Assembly: GCA_030652995.1 (NCBI GenBank)
Contig: JAUSAG010000008.1
Location: 1-64,000, forward strand
Origin: Methylotenera sp.
GTDB lineage: Bacteria; Pseudomonadota; Gammaproteobacteria; Burkholderiales; Methylophilaceae
Length of the DNA stretch: 64,000 nt
Direction: 5' to 3'
The notes beneath the pieces were generated by a model. That model was not told the DNA's origin and ran no database searches. It saw nothing but the letters and a program-made list of their open reading frames with translations. Each line of letters begins with the position of its first letter. Within the stretch, counting starts at the first letter, position 1. Made by a program: the position numbers and the translations under genes. Of this stretch, positions 54,981 through 64,000 are shown piece by piece.

Positions 54981-55655
54981 CTATTCCAATGCCACACGTA
55001 ATGCAGAGGCTGCAGCATAAGGGGCAAACACCAACCCGACTACTAATAATGCCGCTAATAAAGACAATGCGCCTTCTGGATTCATGCCAGAGGCACTTGC
55101 TGCCACTGCGCCGGCACCAAAAATCAATACCGGAATATAAAGCGGTAACACCAAAACAGCCACCAGTACACCGGCGCCACGCACGCCCAATGTTAACGCT
55201 GCGCCGATGGCACCAATCAAACTCAGCAGTGGTGTGCCTAACAGCAATGACAAAGCCAGCACCCACAAAACGTCAGCGGGCAAATTAAATTGCAACCCGA
55301 GCAAAGGCGCAAGCAACACCAAGGGCAACCCTGACACCAGCCAATGCGCGAGAATTTTAACTGCCACCGCCAAGGACAAGCCGACCGGTGACAACAATAG
55401 CTGCTCCAGCGTGCCATCGGCAAAATCTGCCGCAAACAACCTGCCAAGCGACAATAATGCAGAAAGTAGTGCGGCAACCCATAGCACACCTGGGCCAATC
55501 GCCTGTAATAAAGCGGGTTCCGCCCCCACGCCAAGCGGGAACAAACTTACGGCAACCATAAAGAAAAATAGGGTTGCAACGACATCAGAGCGACGGCGCA
55601 GCACCAACTGAATATCACGCCAGAGTAAGCAACGTAAAATAGCGAGCGTGTTCAT
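54981..55655 (-). CDS. ccmB: Heme exporter protein CcmB
   Basis: CcmB, 224 residues, six-helix permease of the CcmAB ABC complex. FADGTLEQLLLSP (about residue 80) is the family hallmark. ATG 55655 overlaps the ccmA stop (ATGA); the longer GTG-type start is not needed. The complex uses ATP to release holo-CcmE. Confidence 0.95.
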   Translation of the reverse strand: MNTLAILRCLLWRDIQLVLRRRSDVVATLFFFMVAVSLFPLGVGAEPALLQAIGPGVLWVAALLSALLSLGRLFAADFADGTLEQLLLSPVGLSLAVAVKILAHWLVSGLPLVLLAPLLGLQFNLPADVLWVLALSLLLGTPLLSLIGAIGAALTLGVRGAGVLVAVLVLPLYIPVLIFGAGAVAASASGMNPEGALSLLAALLVVGLVFAPYAAASALRVALE

Positions 55656-56269
55656 GGCTCCAGCCTCAACACACATAAGTAACTTTCGGTGATTGACGGG
55701 CTTTGGTGTGTCGTTAATACCACCATGCCGCCTATTGCTAGATGTGCGTCAAGTCTAGCCTCTAGTAAAGTCGTCGCTTCAACATCAAGCGCGGTAAAGG
55801 GTTCATCCAGTATCCACAGCGGCTTATGGCCCAACCAAAGCCTTGCAAGTGCCAAGCGTCGCCGTTGCCCTTGTGACAGCGCCCGTGCCGGCAGGTTGGC
55901 TTGCCGGCTCAAACCAACTATCTCTATTGCTGATTTTAATGCATCGGATGTTGGATTAACGCCGCCAATTTGTGCCGACACCAGCAGATTTTCAGTCACC
56001 GTTAAATCATCTTTTACTGCGGGCTGATGCCCTAAATAAAGCAAGCTGGAGGCATACTCGTCATACATTGTATGAATATCAGCATTGTTCCAAAAGATTT
56101 TACCGGCATCCTGACGCGAAAGCCCAGCTAAAATCCGTAGCAGACTAGTTTTACCACTGCCATTGGTGCCTTGCACATGTAGCAGTTGGCCAGAATTTAA
56201 CGATAGCGATAATTCACTAAACAGTTTGCGCTCGCCGCGGCGGCATCCCAACGAAATGGCTTCAAGCAT
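55652..56269 (-). CDS. ccmA: Heme exporter ATP-binding protein CcmA
   Basis: CcmA, 205 residues. Walker A GTNGSGKTSLL (about residues 34-44), signature LSQGQRRRLALAR, Walker B WILDEPFTALD and switch TTHQ, all intact. First gene of a nine-gene ccmABCDEFGHI operon, with most neighbours overlapping by a few bases and the largest gap 42 bases (ccmB-ccmC). Confidence 0.96.
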   Translation of the reverse strand: MLEAISLGCRRGERKLFSELSLSLNSGQLLHVQGTNGSGKTSLLRILAGLSRQDAGKIFWNNADIHTMYDEYASSLLYLGHQPAVKDDLTVTENLLVSAQIGGVNPTSDALKSAIEIVGLSRQANLPARALSQGQRRRLALARLWLGHKPLWILDEPFTALDVEATTLLEARLDAHLAIGGMVVLTTHQSPSITESYLCVLRLEP

Positions 56270-56626
56270 GAGTAATTAAAATCCCAACGAACGCTGGCTA
56301 AAAGCGTGTTTATGCCATGCAATTACGGCAACAGGTAACAAGTTCTCTGATTGTATGTGATTTATTGTCGTGGCTATCAGTAAATGTGTAGAGGTCAAAT
56401 GTTGCACTACAAGTTGAATAATCGGCAAAATTTGCCATCGTGAGTAATGTGCCACTCTTGAATTAAAGCAATTGTATCAAAAGCTAGATTTCTATATTTA
56501 ATAAAGCGCCCCTCAATAATTTTACTTTCATCGACAGCACTGAATAACGTTCTCTGATTCTTCCAGCCCTTGATCCTAGCGCCTTAATGATCTGTCGATG
56601 ATGCAGATTTATGCCTGTTTTTTTGG
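56270..56626. other. Intergenic region, no gene seen
   Basis: 357 bases between ccmA and the permease gene. It must hold the ccm promoter, but I see no consensus pair, structured RNA or coding frame. Confidence 0.5.
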
Positions 56627-58309
56627 TTAAAAAAACGGCGTGATGACCCACACCAATAATCCAACGCTACTCGCATAAAACAACATTGGCATAAATGTGT
56701 AACGAATAATTTGACCTTCTTTACCGACCAGATTTACCACTGAAGCCGCAGCCACCACATTCACTACACAAATCATATTACCAGCATTGGCACCGAGCAT
56801 TTGTAAAGCTAAAATCCAATGGCTTGGCAAATCAGTCGCTAACGCGGTAGATTGCTGAAACTGCACAAACATCATATTTGAAAAGGTCGCTGAACCGGCA
56901 ACAAAACTTCCTAGCGCACCGACAAACGGGGCGACTAAAGGCCATTGTGCGGAAAATGTGGCCGCCGCCAGCGCTGCCAACTCCATCGGCATACTCGCCA
57001 ATTCAGCATCATTAACACCGGAATTTAAAAAAATACGCACCATCGGAACAGATGCCCCCAATGTAATAATGGTTGGCAACATTACGCGCGTTGACTGCCA
57101 CCAAGCCTGACTTGCCTGCTTAGCAGAAACGCGATGTAATGCGAGCGTTAACAACGCCACTAAAATAAATAAGCTACCAGGTAAATACAACGGGACTAAC
57201 TTTACTGAAATTGATGTCGATAAAATAGTCTCAAACGAAAAGGTCACCGAGGTTAACCAAGATTTAAATGGTAAAAACTCCAACCGGCTTAAAACTAGCA
57301 GCAATGCCACCAAAATATACGGCAACCAAGCCTGATACAAAGACAAGCTGTAATGCGCTTTAGGCTCTAAAGCTAAACAAGACAACGCTGGCGATTTTTC
57401 GCAGCCTTGTATTTTCACTACGCTAGGTGGTTGCTCATTTAATATGAGCGCCGAAAATTCAGGATTATCTGTTTTAAACAACCAAACATTCTTTGGCATT
57501 AAAAAACCTTTTTTAGCCGCCAAAACCGTAATTACCAGACCTATCAGACCGCCTAAAATGGCTGGGAACTCCGGCCCCAATAGTTTGACTACCAATAACG
57601 CTGGAATGGTGAAGGAAAACCCACCAAGCAAAGCAAATTTCCACGCCCCCAACCCCTCACGCCAACTTTTATTTTCGCCAAAAAATCGCGTCAAAATTAG
57701 CACCATAATCAACGGTAAAAAACTCGCTACAACTACATCAATCATGCTCGCCGTAACTGCGATCTGCATAACTTCATCATAAGTCGGATTTGCTAGCCCT
57801 TGTCCAATTCCTACAATCACAGGCGTGCCGACCGCACCATAAGATACCGCAGCACTATCGGCAATCAATGCCAAAACCACTGCCGCCATCGCTGGAAAAC
57901 CTAACCCCAACAAAAGCGGTGCGACAATAGCTGCCGGAGTACCAAAACCGCTAGCGCCTTCCAAAAATGCCACAAACAACCAGCCGACAATCACGGTTTG
58001 TACCCGACGGTCTGGAGAAATACGCGTAAACCCTTCTCGAATAACTTCTACCGCGCCGCTGACTTTAAGTGTGTTCAGGAATACGATCGCGCCAAATACA
58101 ATAACCAAAATAGAGGCTGAAATAACCCAACCTTCTAAAATCGACGCCGCGATTTGAATACCAGGCACTTGCCAAACCCACCAAGCTAAACCGACCACTA
58201 AGGCCAAACTTAACGTCATCGCTCGACTAGCAGGCATGCGCAAAATCACTAAAAACAACAACACAGCCAACACCGGCATCGCGGCGGTTAACGCCTGCAT
58301 AAATGTCAT
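56627..58309 (-). CDS. L-lactate/glycolate permease family transporter
   Basis: A 560-residue LctP-family transporter with about 13 helices. Conserved stretches [17 protein letters not shown] (about residues 118-134) and AVGTPVIVG in the first half, [16 protein letters not shown] near the C-terminus. It imports 2-hydroxy acids by proton symport. No lactate dehydrogenase gene is near; the iron-sulfur subunit at 31913 is a possible distant partner. Monocistronic. Confidence 0.9.
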   Translation of the reverse strand: MTFMQALTAAMPVLAVLLFLVILRMPASRAMTLSLALVVGLAWWVWQVPGIQIAASILEGWVISASILVIVFGAIVFLNTLKVSGAVEVIREGFTRISPDRRVQTVIVGWLFVAFLEGASGFGTPAAIVAPLLLGLGFPAMAAVVLALIADSAAVSYGAVGTPVIVGIGQGLANPTYDEVMQIAVTASMIDVVVASFLPLIMVLILTRFFGENKSWREGLGAWKFALLGGFSFTIPALLVVKLLGPEFPAILGGLIGLVITVLAAKKGFLMPKNVWLFKTDNPEFSALILNEQPPSVVKIQGCEKSPALSCLALEPKAHYSLSLYQAWLPYILVALLLVLSRLEFLPFKSWLTSVTFSFETILSTSISVKLVPLYLPGSLFILVALLTLALHRVSAKQASQAWWQSTRVMLPTIITLGASVPMVRIFLNSGVNDAELASMPMELAALAAATFSAQWPLVAPFVGALGSFVAGSATFSNMMFVQFQQSTALATDLPSHWILALQMLGANAGNMICVVNVVAAASVVNLVGKEGQIIRYTFMPMLFYASSVGLLVWVITPFF

Positions 58310-58542
58310 AAAAAAACCCTAAACTTGATTTTAGTGCATTAAGATAGATTTAATATTAAGCTTATCGGCAAACTTAAACATAACAATTTATATCTGGCAT
58401 AGAATCGACACGGAGTAAGGCAACACACCGAGCAAGACAAGCGCTCATAGCAAAGACTACCCTAATTTTAATAGCCGCTTACCACTTGTCTAATAATAGC
58501 TAATCTTGCAATAGTTAACCTAGGCCAACCATCAGCCTGAAC

Positions 58543-58884
58543 CTAAACCTTCTTAACAAACTCAGACTTCAACTTCATTGCGCCGATGCCGTCAATTTTG
58601 CAGTCAATATCGTGGTCACCCTCCACAAGGCGGATATTTTTGACTTTAGTCCCAACTTTCACCACCAATGATGAGCCTTTTACCTTCAGGTCTTTAATGA
58701 CGGTAATCGTGTCGCCATCTTGCAGAATATTGCCATTAGAATCTTTAATGACGCGCGCCGCATCCGCGCTGTCAGTGGCAGCTTCTTTTGACCACTCATG
58801 CGCACATTCTGGGCAGATGTACATATCACCATCTTCATAAGTGTATTCAGAGTTACATTGGGGACATTTGGGTAAACTGCTCAC
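58543..58884 (-). CDS. yjdM: Zinc-ribbon protein YjdM (PhnA)
   Basis: A 113-residue protein: zinc ribbon CPQC-x-CPEC (residues 7-27) and a PhnA domain with [17 protein letters not shown]. The old name reflects proximity to phosphonate genes in E. coli; no phosphonate genes are here. Function unknown. Confidence 0.93.
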   Translation of the reverse strand: MSSLPKCPQCNSEYTYEDGDMYICPECAHEWSKEAATDSADAARVIKDSNGNILQDGDTITVIKDLKVKGSSLVVKVGTKVKNIRLVEGDHDIDCKIDGIGAMKLKSEFVKKV

Positions 58885-58934
58885 GGCTGCTTTCTTTATT
58901 TAATGACTGAAATTTTTTACAGTATTTTACGCCA

Positions 58935-59993
58935 TTAAGGTGCCGGGTTCATCATCGTCAGATGTAAATGCTCAATTTCCTGCATCACATCTAATGGTAA
59001 TTTGGTGTGCCATGCATCGATATTTTCTTTTAATTGCGTCATGTTTGTGGCGCCGATAATGGTACTGGCAACAAACCAACGATGGTAAACAAAGCTTAGT
59101 GCTAGTTGAGTAGGCGTTAGATCATGCGATCTGGCCAGCTTAGCGTAAGCCGCACAAGCCGGGAAAACATTCGGCTTTTTATAACGTTGCGCATAGCCTA
59201 AAAATAAGGTGACACGACCCTTTGCATCTGCATGATCAATATATTTTGCAGTTAAATGCCCAAAAGCCAGCGGCGAATATGCAAGCAAACTTACATTCTC
59301 TCGATACAACACTTCAGACATGCCAAATTCCATGCCTCGGTTAATCAGGTTGTAGCAGTTTTGCACACTGGCTACGCGCGGTAAATTGTATTCATTGGCC
59401 ATCCGCACGAACTCCATTACACCCCACGACTGCTCGTTAGATAAGCCAATATAGCGCACCTTGCCTTCTTCAACCAATTCTGCCAGGGTTTCTAACTGAT
59501 TGTGAATTGACACCCATTCATGTTGCCGACCTTGCACATCAAATTCCTGACTAGGGTCAAACTGATATTGTCCAAACATCGGCACATTGCGTTCTGGCCA
59601 ATGCAATTGATACACATCGATATAATCAGTTTGCAATCGCTTGAGAGAACCTTCAATCGCAGCGCGAATATTGGCGCGGTCAAGTGAAGGCGGACCGCCA
59701 CGTATCCAATCCATGCCACGGCGAGGCCCAGACACTTTTCCACCCAAAATGATTTGATCACGTGGTTGATTTTTAAGCCAATTACCTACAATGGTTTCAG
59801 TACGCGTATAGGTTTCAGCCTTGGGCGGCACCGGGTACATTTCAGCGGTATCAATAAAGTTGATCCCATTCGCGATCGCATAATCCATTTGAGCATGCGC
59901 CTCAGCCTCTGTATTTTGATCGCCAAAAGTCATGGTGCCCAAACAAATTTTAGAGACATTCATTTCTGTATTGCCTAATTTTGTATATTCCAT
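58935..59993 (-). CDS. tas: Aldo/keto reductase, Tas-like
   Basis: A 352-residue NADPH-dependent reductase with TIM barrel. Catalytic Asp-Tyr pair in FIDTAEMYPVPP (about residues 47-58), Lys in LGGKVSG, His in YQLHWPERNVP; cofactor end STIIGATNMTQL. Matches the Tas/YajO group. Divergent from groES. Confidence 0.92.
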   Translation of the reverse strand: MEYTKLGNTEMNVSKICLGTMTFGDQNTEAEAHAQMDYAIANGINFIDTAEMYPVPPKAETYTRTETIVGNWLKNQPRDQIILGGKVSGPRRGMDWIRGGPPSLDRANIRAAIEGSLKRLQTDYIDVYQLHWPERNVPMFGQYQFDPSQEFDVQGRQHEWVSIHNQLETLAELVEEGKVRYIGLSNEQSWGVMEFVRMANEYNLPRVASVQNCYNLINRGMEFGMSEVLYRENVSLLAYSPLAFGHLTAKYIDHADAKGRVTLFLGYAQRYKKPNVFPACAAYAKLARSHDLTPTQLALSFVYHRWFVASTIIGATNMTQLKENIDAWHTKLPLDVMQEIEHLHLTMMNPAP

Positions 59994-60056
59994 AGCCGCA
60001 CCTCAGTATTGAAACAATATATTTTTAAACTTTAAGCTCTTTTTAAGCTTAAAGCT

Positions 60057-60084
60057 CTTGAAAACAGTCAAATCAACCCCAGTT
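60057..60084 (+). promoter_or_regulatory. Sigma-32-like heat-shock promoter of groESL
   Basis: CTTGAAA at 60057-60063 and CCCCAGTT at 60077-60084, 13-base spacing, match the RpoH consensus. Confidence 0.8.
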
Positions 60085-60109
60085 AGCAATCAAGGCATGC
60101 GAGTGCTAA
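60083..60109 (+). promoter_or_regulatory. CIRCE operator (HrcA site)
   Basis: TTAGCAATC-N9-GAGTGCTAA, one mismatch to the CIRCE consensus. It overlaps the last two bases of the -10 box, so HrcA would block the same promoter. Confidence 0.88.
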
Positions 60110-60183
60110 AATGCCGTATTGCCCAAGCAATTTTAATTTTTGATTCACATTTTATAGTAAACCCTAATTATGGAGATAACCGT

Positions 60184-60471
60184 ATGAAAATTCGTCCGTT
60201 ACACGACCGCGTCATTGTTAAACGCTCAGAAGAAGAACGTACAACTGCATCAGGCATTGTGATTCCAGATTCAGCCACAGAGAAACCAGACCAAGGTGTT
60301 ATTCAAGCGATTGGTTCAGGTAAACGTGATGACAGCGGCAAAATCATCGCTTTAGACGTTAAAGTCGGCGATAAAGTGTTGTTCGGTAAATACGCAGGTC
60401 AAACTGTAAAAGTGGATGGCGAAGAGTTATTGGTGATGCGCGAAGAAGACATCATGGCAATCGTCGAATAA
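60184..60471 (+). CDS. groES: Co-chaperonin GroES
   Basis: GroES, 95 residues, caps the GroEL chamber. [20 protein letters not shown] opens the fold, and the mobile loop [11 protein letters not shown] (about residues 21-31) follows. ATG 60184 is chosen, with GGAGATAACC upstream; a longer frame from 60058 covers the promoter and CIRCE and is rejected. Confidence 0.98.
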   Translation: MKIRPLHDRVIVKRSEEERTTASGIVIPDSATEKPDQGVIQAIGSGKRDDSGKIIALDVKVGDKVLFGKYAGQTVKVDGEELLVMREEDIMAIVE

Positions 60472-60520
60472 TTTGGCGGTCTGCGGCGGCGCGTCACTGC
60501 GTTGCTCGAAGCAGTTTAAG

Positions 60521-60550
60521 CTTGCCGTACTTAATGTACCGCCCTCGCTT
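60521..60550. repeat. Palindromic repeat in the groES-groEL spacer
   Basis: GCCGTACTTAATGTACCG core within an imperfect palindrome in the 166-base spacer. A copy (GCCGTACTTAACGTACTG) lies after groEL. Confidence 0.55.
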
Positions 60551-60622
60551 AAGCCGGTTCAAGCGCATTGTGCCACACCCGCCTCGCCTCACCAAATATA
60601 TTGAATATAAATTTAAGTTTGA

Positions 60623-62281
<1,659 letters not shown>

Positions 62282-62332
62282 ATCTGGCTTTTATTTCATT
62301 GGTGATGGGTTGTTGGTTTCATCATTTACTCC

Positions 62333-62360
62333 CTGCCGTACTTAACGTACTGTCTGCGTC
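62333..62360. repeat. Second copy of the palindromic repeat
   Basis: Core CTGCCGTACTTAACGTACTG, flanked by inverted arms (GGTGATG near 62301 with CATCACC near 62385; GGTTTCA with TGAAACC), so the whole of about 62299-62405 can fold. Confidence 0.5.
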
Positions 62361-62434
62361 GTAAATAATTTCACCGCCTAGCATCACCTTCGAACTGAAA
62401 CCAGATTGCAGAGTTGGTCTGACTGCAAGTTAAA

Positions 62435-62466
62435 TAAAAAAGCCTCGCAATTGTGAGGCTTTTTTA
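62435..62466 (+). terminator. Terminator of groESL
   Basis: A6-GCCTC stem pairing with GAGGC-T6, 6-8 base loop, 155 bases after groEL. The remaining bases to 62728 hold no gene I can support. Confidence 0.9.
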
Positions 62467-62728
62467 TGGGTTGTGATAAGGCGGTCACTAGATAATTTTT
62501 TTCAAATGCCTAAGTTTCAATTAGTTAAAATGCATCAAAGCAAAAACTTTACCTTTCAGATCAGTTGCCCACCCTACTCATTCCAATTGTTTAGCATCTG
62601 TATGAAAATATCCCAACCTCGCTTTGGCGGGTTTTGTTTTATCCACCATTCTCCGTCATAATTACGCTTTATGCCGCTTGCATCACTCGCATTAAAAGCA
62701 TCCTCCTCAAACAACGAAAGAACACACA

Positions 62729-63355
62729 ATGGCAATCGAATTAAATACCTTAACCCAACGCTTAAGTTACATTGTTGGTGAAAACATGGCGCACCAGCTT
62801 AAAAATGACGGATTGGCCTTAGATGCAGACGCAGTTGCACAAGCTGTTATCGATGTCATGGCGGGCAACCCATCACGTTTAACTGATGCAGAAAAACGCA
62901 GCACCGTTGAACAAGTGCAAAAAGAAAGCCAAGAAAAACAAATGGCGGCACAAGCTGAACAGTCTGCTAAAAACCAAGCTGAAGGCGCAACCTATTTAGC
63001 TGAAAACGCTAAAATAGAAGGGGTGATCACCACAGATAGCGGCCTACAATATAAATCATTGGTGGCTGGCAATGGCGAGAAACCAAGCAAAAGTAACAAA
63101 GTAAGAGTGCATTACAGAGGCACGCTGATTGATGGCACTGTGTTTGATAGCTCTTACGACCGCGGTGAGCCTATCGTTTTCCCTGTCACTGGTGTGATTG
63201 CAGGTTGGGTTGAAGGTTTGCAATTAATGCAAGTGGGCAGTAAGTTTGAGTTAACGATTCCATCAAACTTAGCTTATGGCGCAAACGGTAGTGGCCCAGC
63301 GATTGGCCCAGATGCAACATTGATCTTTGAAGTTGAATTATTGGCTATCGAGTAA
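62729..63355 (+). CDS. FKBP-type isomerase, FklB/Mip-like
   Basis: A 208-residue proline isomerase. N-terminal helical dimerisation region (about residues 1-90) without a signal peptide, then an FKBP domain (VRVHYRGTLIDGTVFDSSYD, VIAGWVEGLQLM, IPSNLAYGANGSG). This is the cytoplasmic FklB layout. Located behind groESL but with its own AACGAAAG ribosome site. Confidence 0.93.
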   Translation: MAIELNTLTQRLSYIVGENMAHQLKNDGLALDADAVAQAVIDVMAGNPSRLTDAEKRSTVEQVQKESQEKQMAAQAEQSAKNQAEGATYLAENAKIEGVITTDSGLQYKSLVAGNGEKPSKSNKVRVHYRGTLIDGTVFDSSYDRGEPIVFPVTGVIAGWVEGLQLMQVGSKFELTIPSNLAYGANGSGPAIGPDATLIFEVELLAIE

Positions 63356-63416
63356 GTTTGGCACTTATCGGGTGGTATCTAATGTAAACCACTTATGTAA
63401 ATCACTTAGCCGTGCA

Positions 63417-63441
63417 GCGTGGGTCACTTGTGGCCCACGCG
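63417..63441. terminator. Hairpin downstream of the FKBP gene
   Basis: GCGTGGGTCAC/GTGGCCCACGC-type stem 60 bases after the stop, without a T-tract; possible weak terminator. Confidence 0.4.
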
Positions 63442-63593
63442 TTAATAGTACATTTTGTAACTCCCGCGTGGGGTTAAGCCAATATTTGGCTTCCCCACAG
63501 AATATAGTCGCTTAAAAACAAGCTTCTTATTCTGAGTGACCCCCTTCAAAATAACGGGAGCAAAAGTTAGCTTAACTTTCGCCATCAAAGAAT

Positions 63594-63630
63594 AAAAAAA
63601 ACCCCGACTCAAGGGGATAGAGAGTCGGGG
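63594..63630 (-). terminator. Terminator of the candidate small RNA
   Basis: 9-bp GC-rich stem followed by T8 on the minus strand. No minus-strand protein gene lies to its right, which supports an independent transcript. Confidence 0.85.
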
Positions 63631-63700
63631 CAAAATGCCTTATTGTCTAAGGCTTCCGCTCAGGGAGGAAAGAAGCGGAATGGTAACTAAAGTTTAATTT
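63594..63700 (-). ncRNA. Candidate small RNA with anti-Shine-Dalgarno loop
   Basis: On the minus strand three hairpins follow one another: 63680-63654 (stem 7 bp, loop containing TTTCCTCCCT), 63653-63637 (GCCTTA/TAAGGC, 5-nt loop) and 63630-63602 (stem CCCCGACTC/GAGTCGGGG). The last is followed by eight T, an intrinsic terminator. No coding frame. The C-rich loop could pair with ribosome binding sites, as in Hfq-dependent sRNAs. The 5' end and promoter are uncertain. Confidence 0.6.
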
Positions 63701-63842
63701 AGCTATCATGTTCAATCAGAGTGTGATGCCTTAGGTTAGTTCTCATTTTTTTGTAACAGTTTGTATCTAACGCTAGTATTCATATTGCGCGCTGACACCA
63801 CATCAAAATTTATTGATATATTGTCATGCTAAAATGCTAGCT

Positions 63843-64000
63843 ATGAACAGCCAAAACTCGACCATCACACAAGACCCGCTATTAGCTGGCTTAAACAACA
63901 AACAGCTTGAGGCCGTCACTTTACCTCAGCAATCCGCACTCATTTTAGCTGGGGCTGGTAGCGGAAAAACGCGCGTACTTACCGCGCGAATTGCTTGGTT
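63843..64000 (+). CDS. UvrD/Rep-family DNA helicase, N-terminal part
   Basis: The window ends after 52 codons. [18 protein letters not shown] (Q motif region) and [18 protein letters not shown] (Walker A) identify a superfamily 1 helicase of the UvrD/Rep/PcrA type. Which member cannot be told from this fragment. Confidence 0.9.
   Translation, partial: MNSQNSTITQDPLLAGLNNKQLEAVTLPQQSALILAGAGSGKTRVLTARIAW

Noticed and set aside
60058-60183. N-terminal extension of groES
   Set aside because: It would translate the sigma-32 promoter and the CIRCE operator; the known GroES N-terminus starts at 60184.
62473-62661. 62-codon frame after the groESL terminator
   Set aside because: Composition is not protein-like, no ribosome binding site, and no recognisable domain.

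Overview
The window looks like chromosomal DNA of an AT-leaning betaproteobacterium. The gene set and order best fit the family Methylophilaceae (Methylotenera or Methylophilus type). This placement is an inference from gene content and protein character, not a database match. Almost everything is housekeeping, membrane bioenergetics or envelope biology. No prophage, CRISPR array or complete insertion sequence is visible.

Layout: 1-138 holds a structured segment, possibly the guide RNA or end of an IscB-type element that continues off the left edge. 641-3989 carries a tiny lipoprotein gene and, on the minus strand, dapA, bamC and a metallo-beta-lactamase-fold hydrolase. 4250-9879 is a complete rnf/rsx ABCDGE cluster for a membrane ferredoxin/NADH oxidoreductase. 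9945-15039 is a tight co-directional run: nth, a FIST sensor protein, a DUF1841 protein, an ECF sigma factor, a small zinc-finger anti-sigma factor, and an hvfABC (bufferin-like) RiPP cassette with a Cys-repeat precursor, a DUF692/MNIO enzyme and a DUF2063 partner. A repeat-rich gap with tRNA-Leu(CAA) follows, then queA.

16746-31796 contains mostly minus-strand cell-envelope and translation genes: a lytic transglycosylase, proS, two TPM-domain proteins with lemA, a degenerate uracil-DNA-glycosylase-like protein, rimI, tsaB, arfB and a yoaA/dinG-type helicase. It also holds an NlpC/P60 peptidase, a bacterioferritin, a SelW-like protein and a CtpA-type protease. 31913-34149 has an iron-sulfur oxidoreductase subunit, coq7 and a DUF2322 gene. 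34326-41392 is the most unusual block: a bicarbonate transporter (sbtA), a PII-like protein and a three-gene ABC/HlyD/TolC export system with a degenerate ATPase. They run as one minus-strand series divergent from a LysR regulator.

41497-49766 carries an OsmC protein, a lipoprotein FKBP, dacB, bioA, a ParE/antitoxin pair, rlhA and a MASE1-PAS-GGDEF diguanylate cyclase. 49968-56269 is a complete ccmABCDEFGHI cytochrome c maturation operon, including ccmD (50 codons). 56627-64000 holds a lactate/glycolate permease, yjdM, an aldo-keto reductase, groES-groEL (with both a sigma-32-like promoter and a CIRCE operator), an FKBP isomerase and a candidate small RNA. The N-terminus of a UvrD/Rep helicase is cut by the window end.

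Functionally, Rnf, Ccm, Coq7 and the iron-sulfur subunit point to a respiring cell with cytochrome c-based electron transport. The best candidates for under-described biology are the sbtA-PII-exporter series, the ECF-controlled hvf RiPP cassette, the anti-Shine-Dalgarno-loop small RNA near the right end, and the structured element at the left edge.
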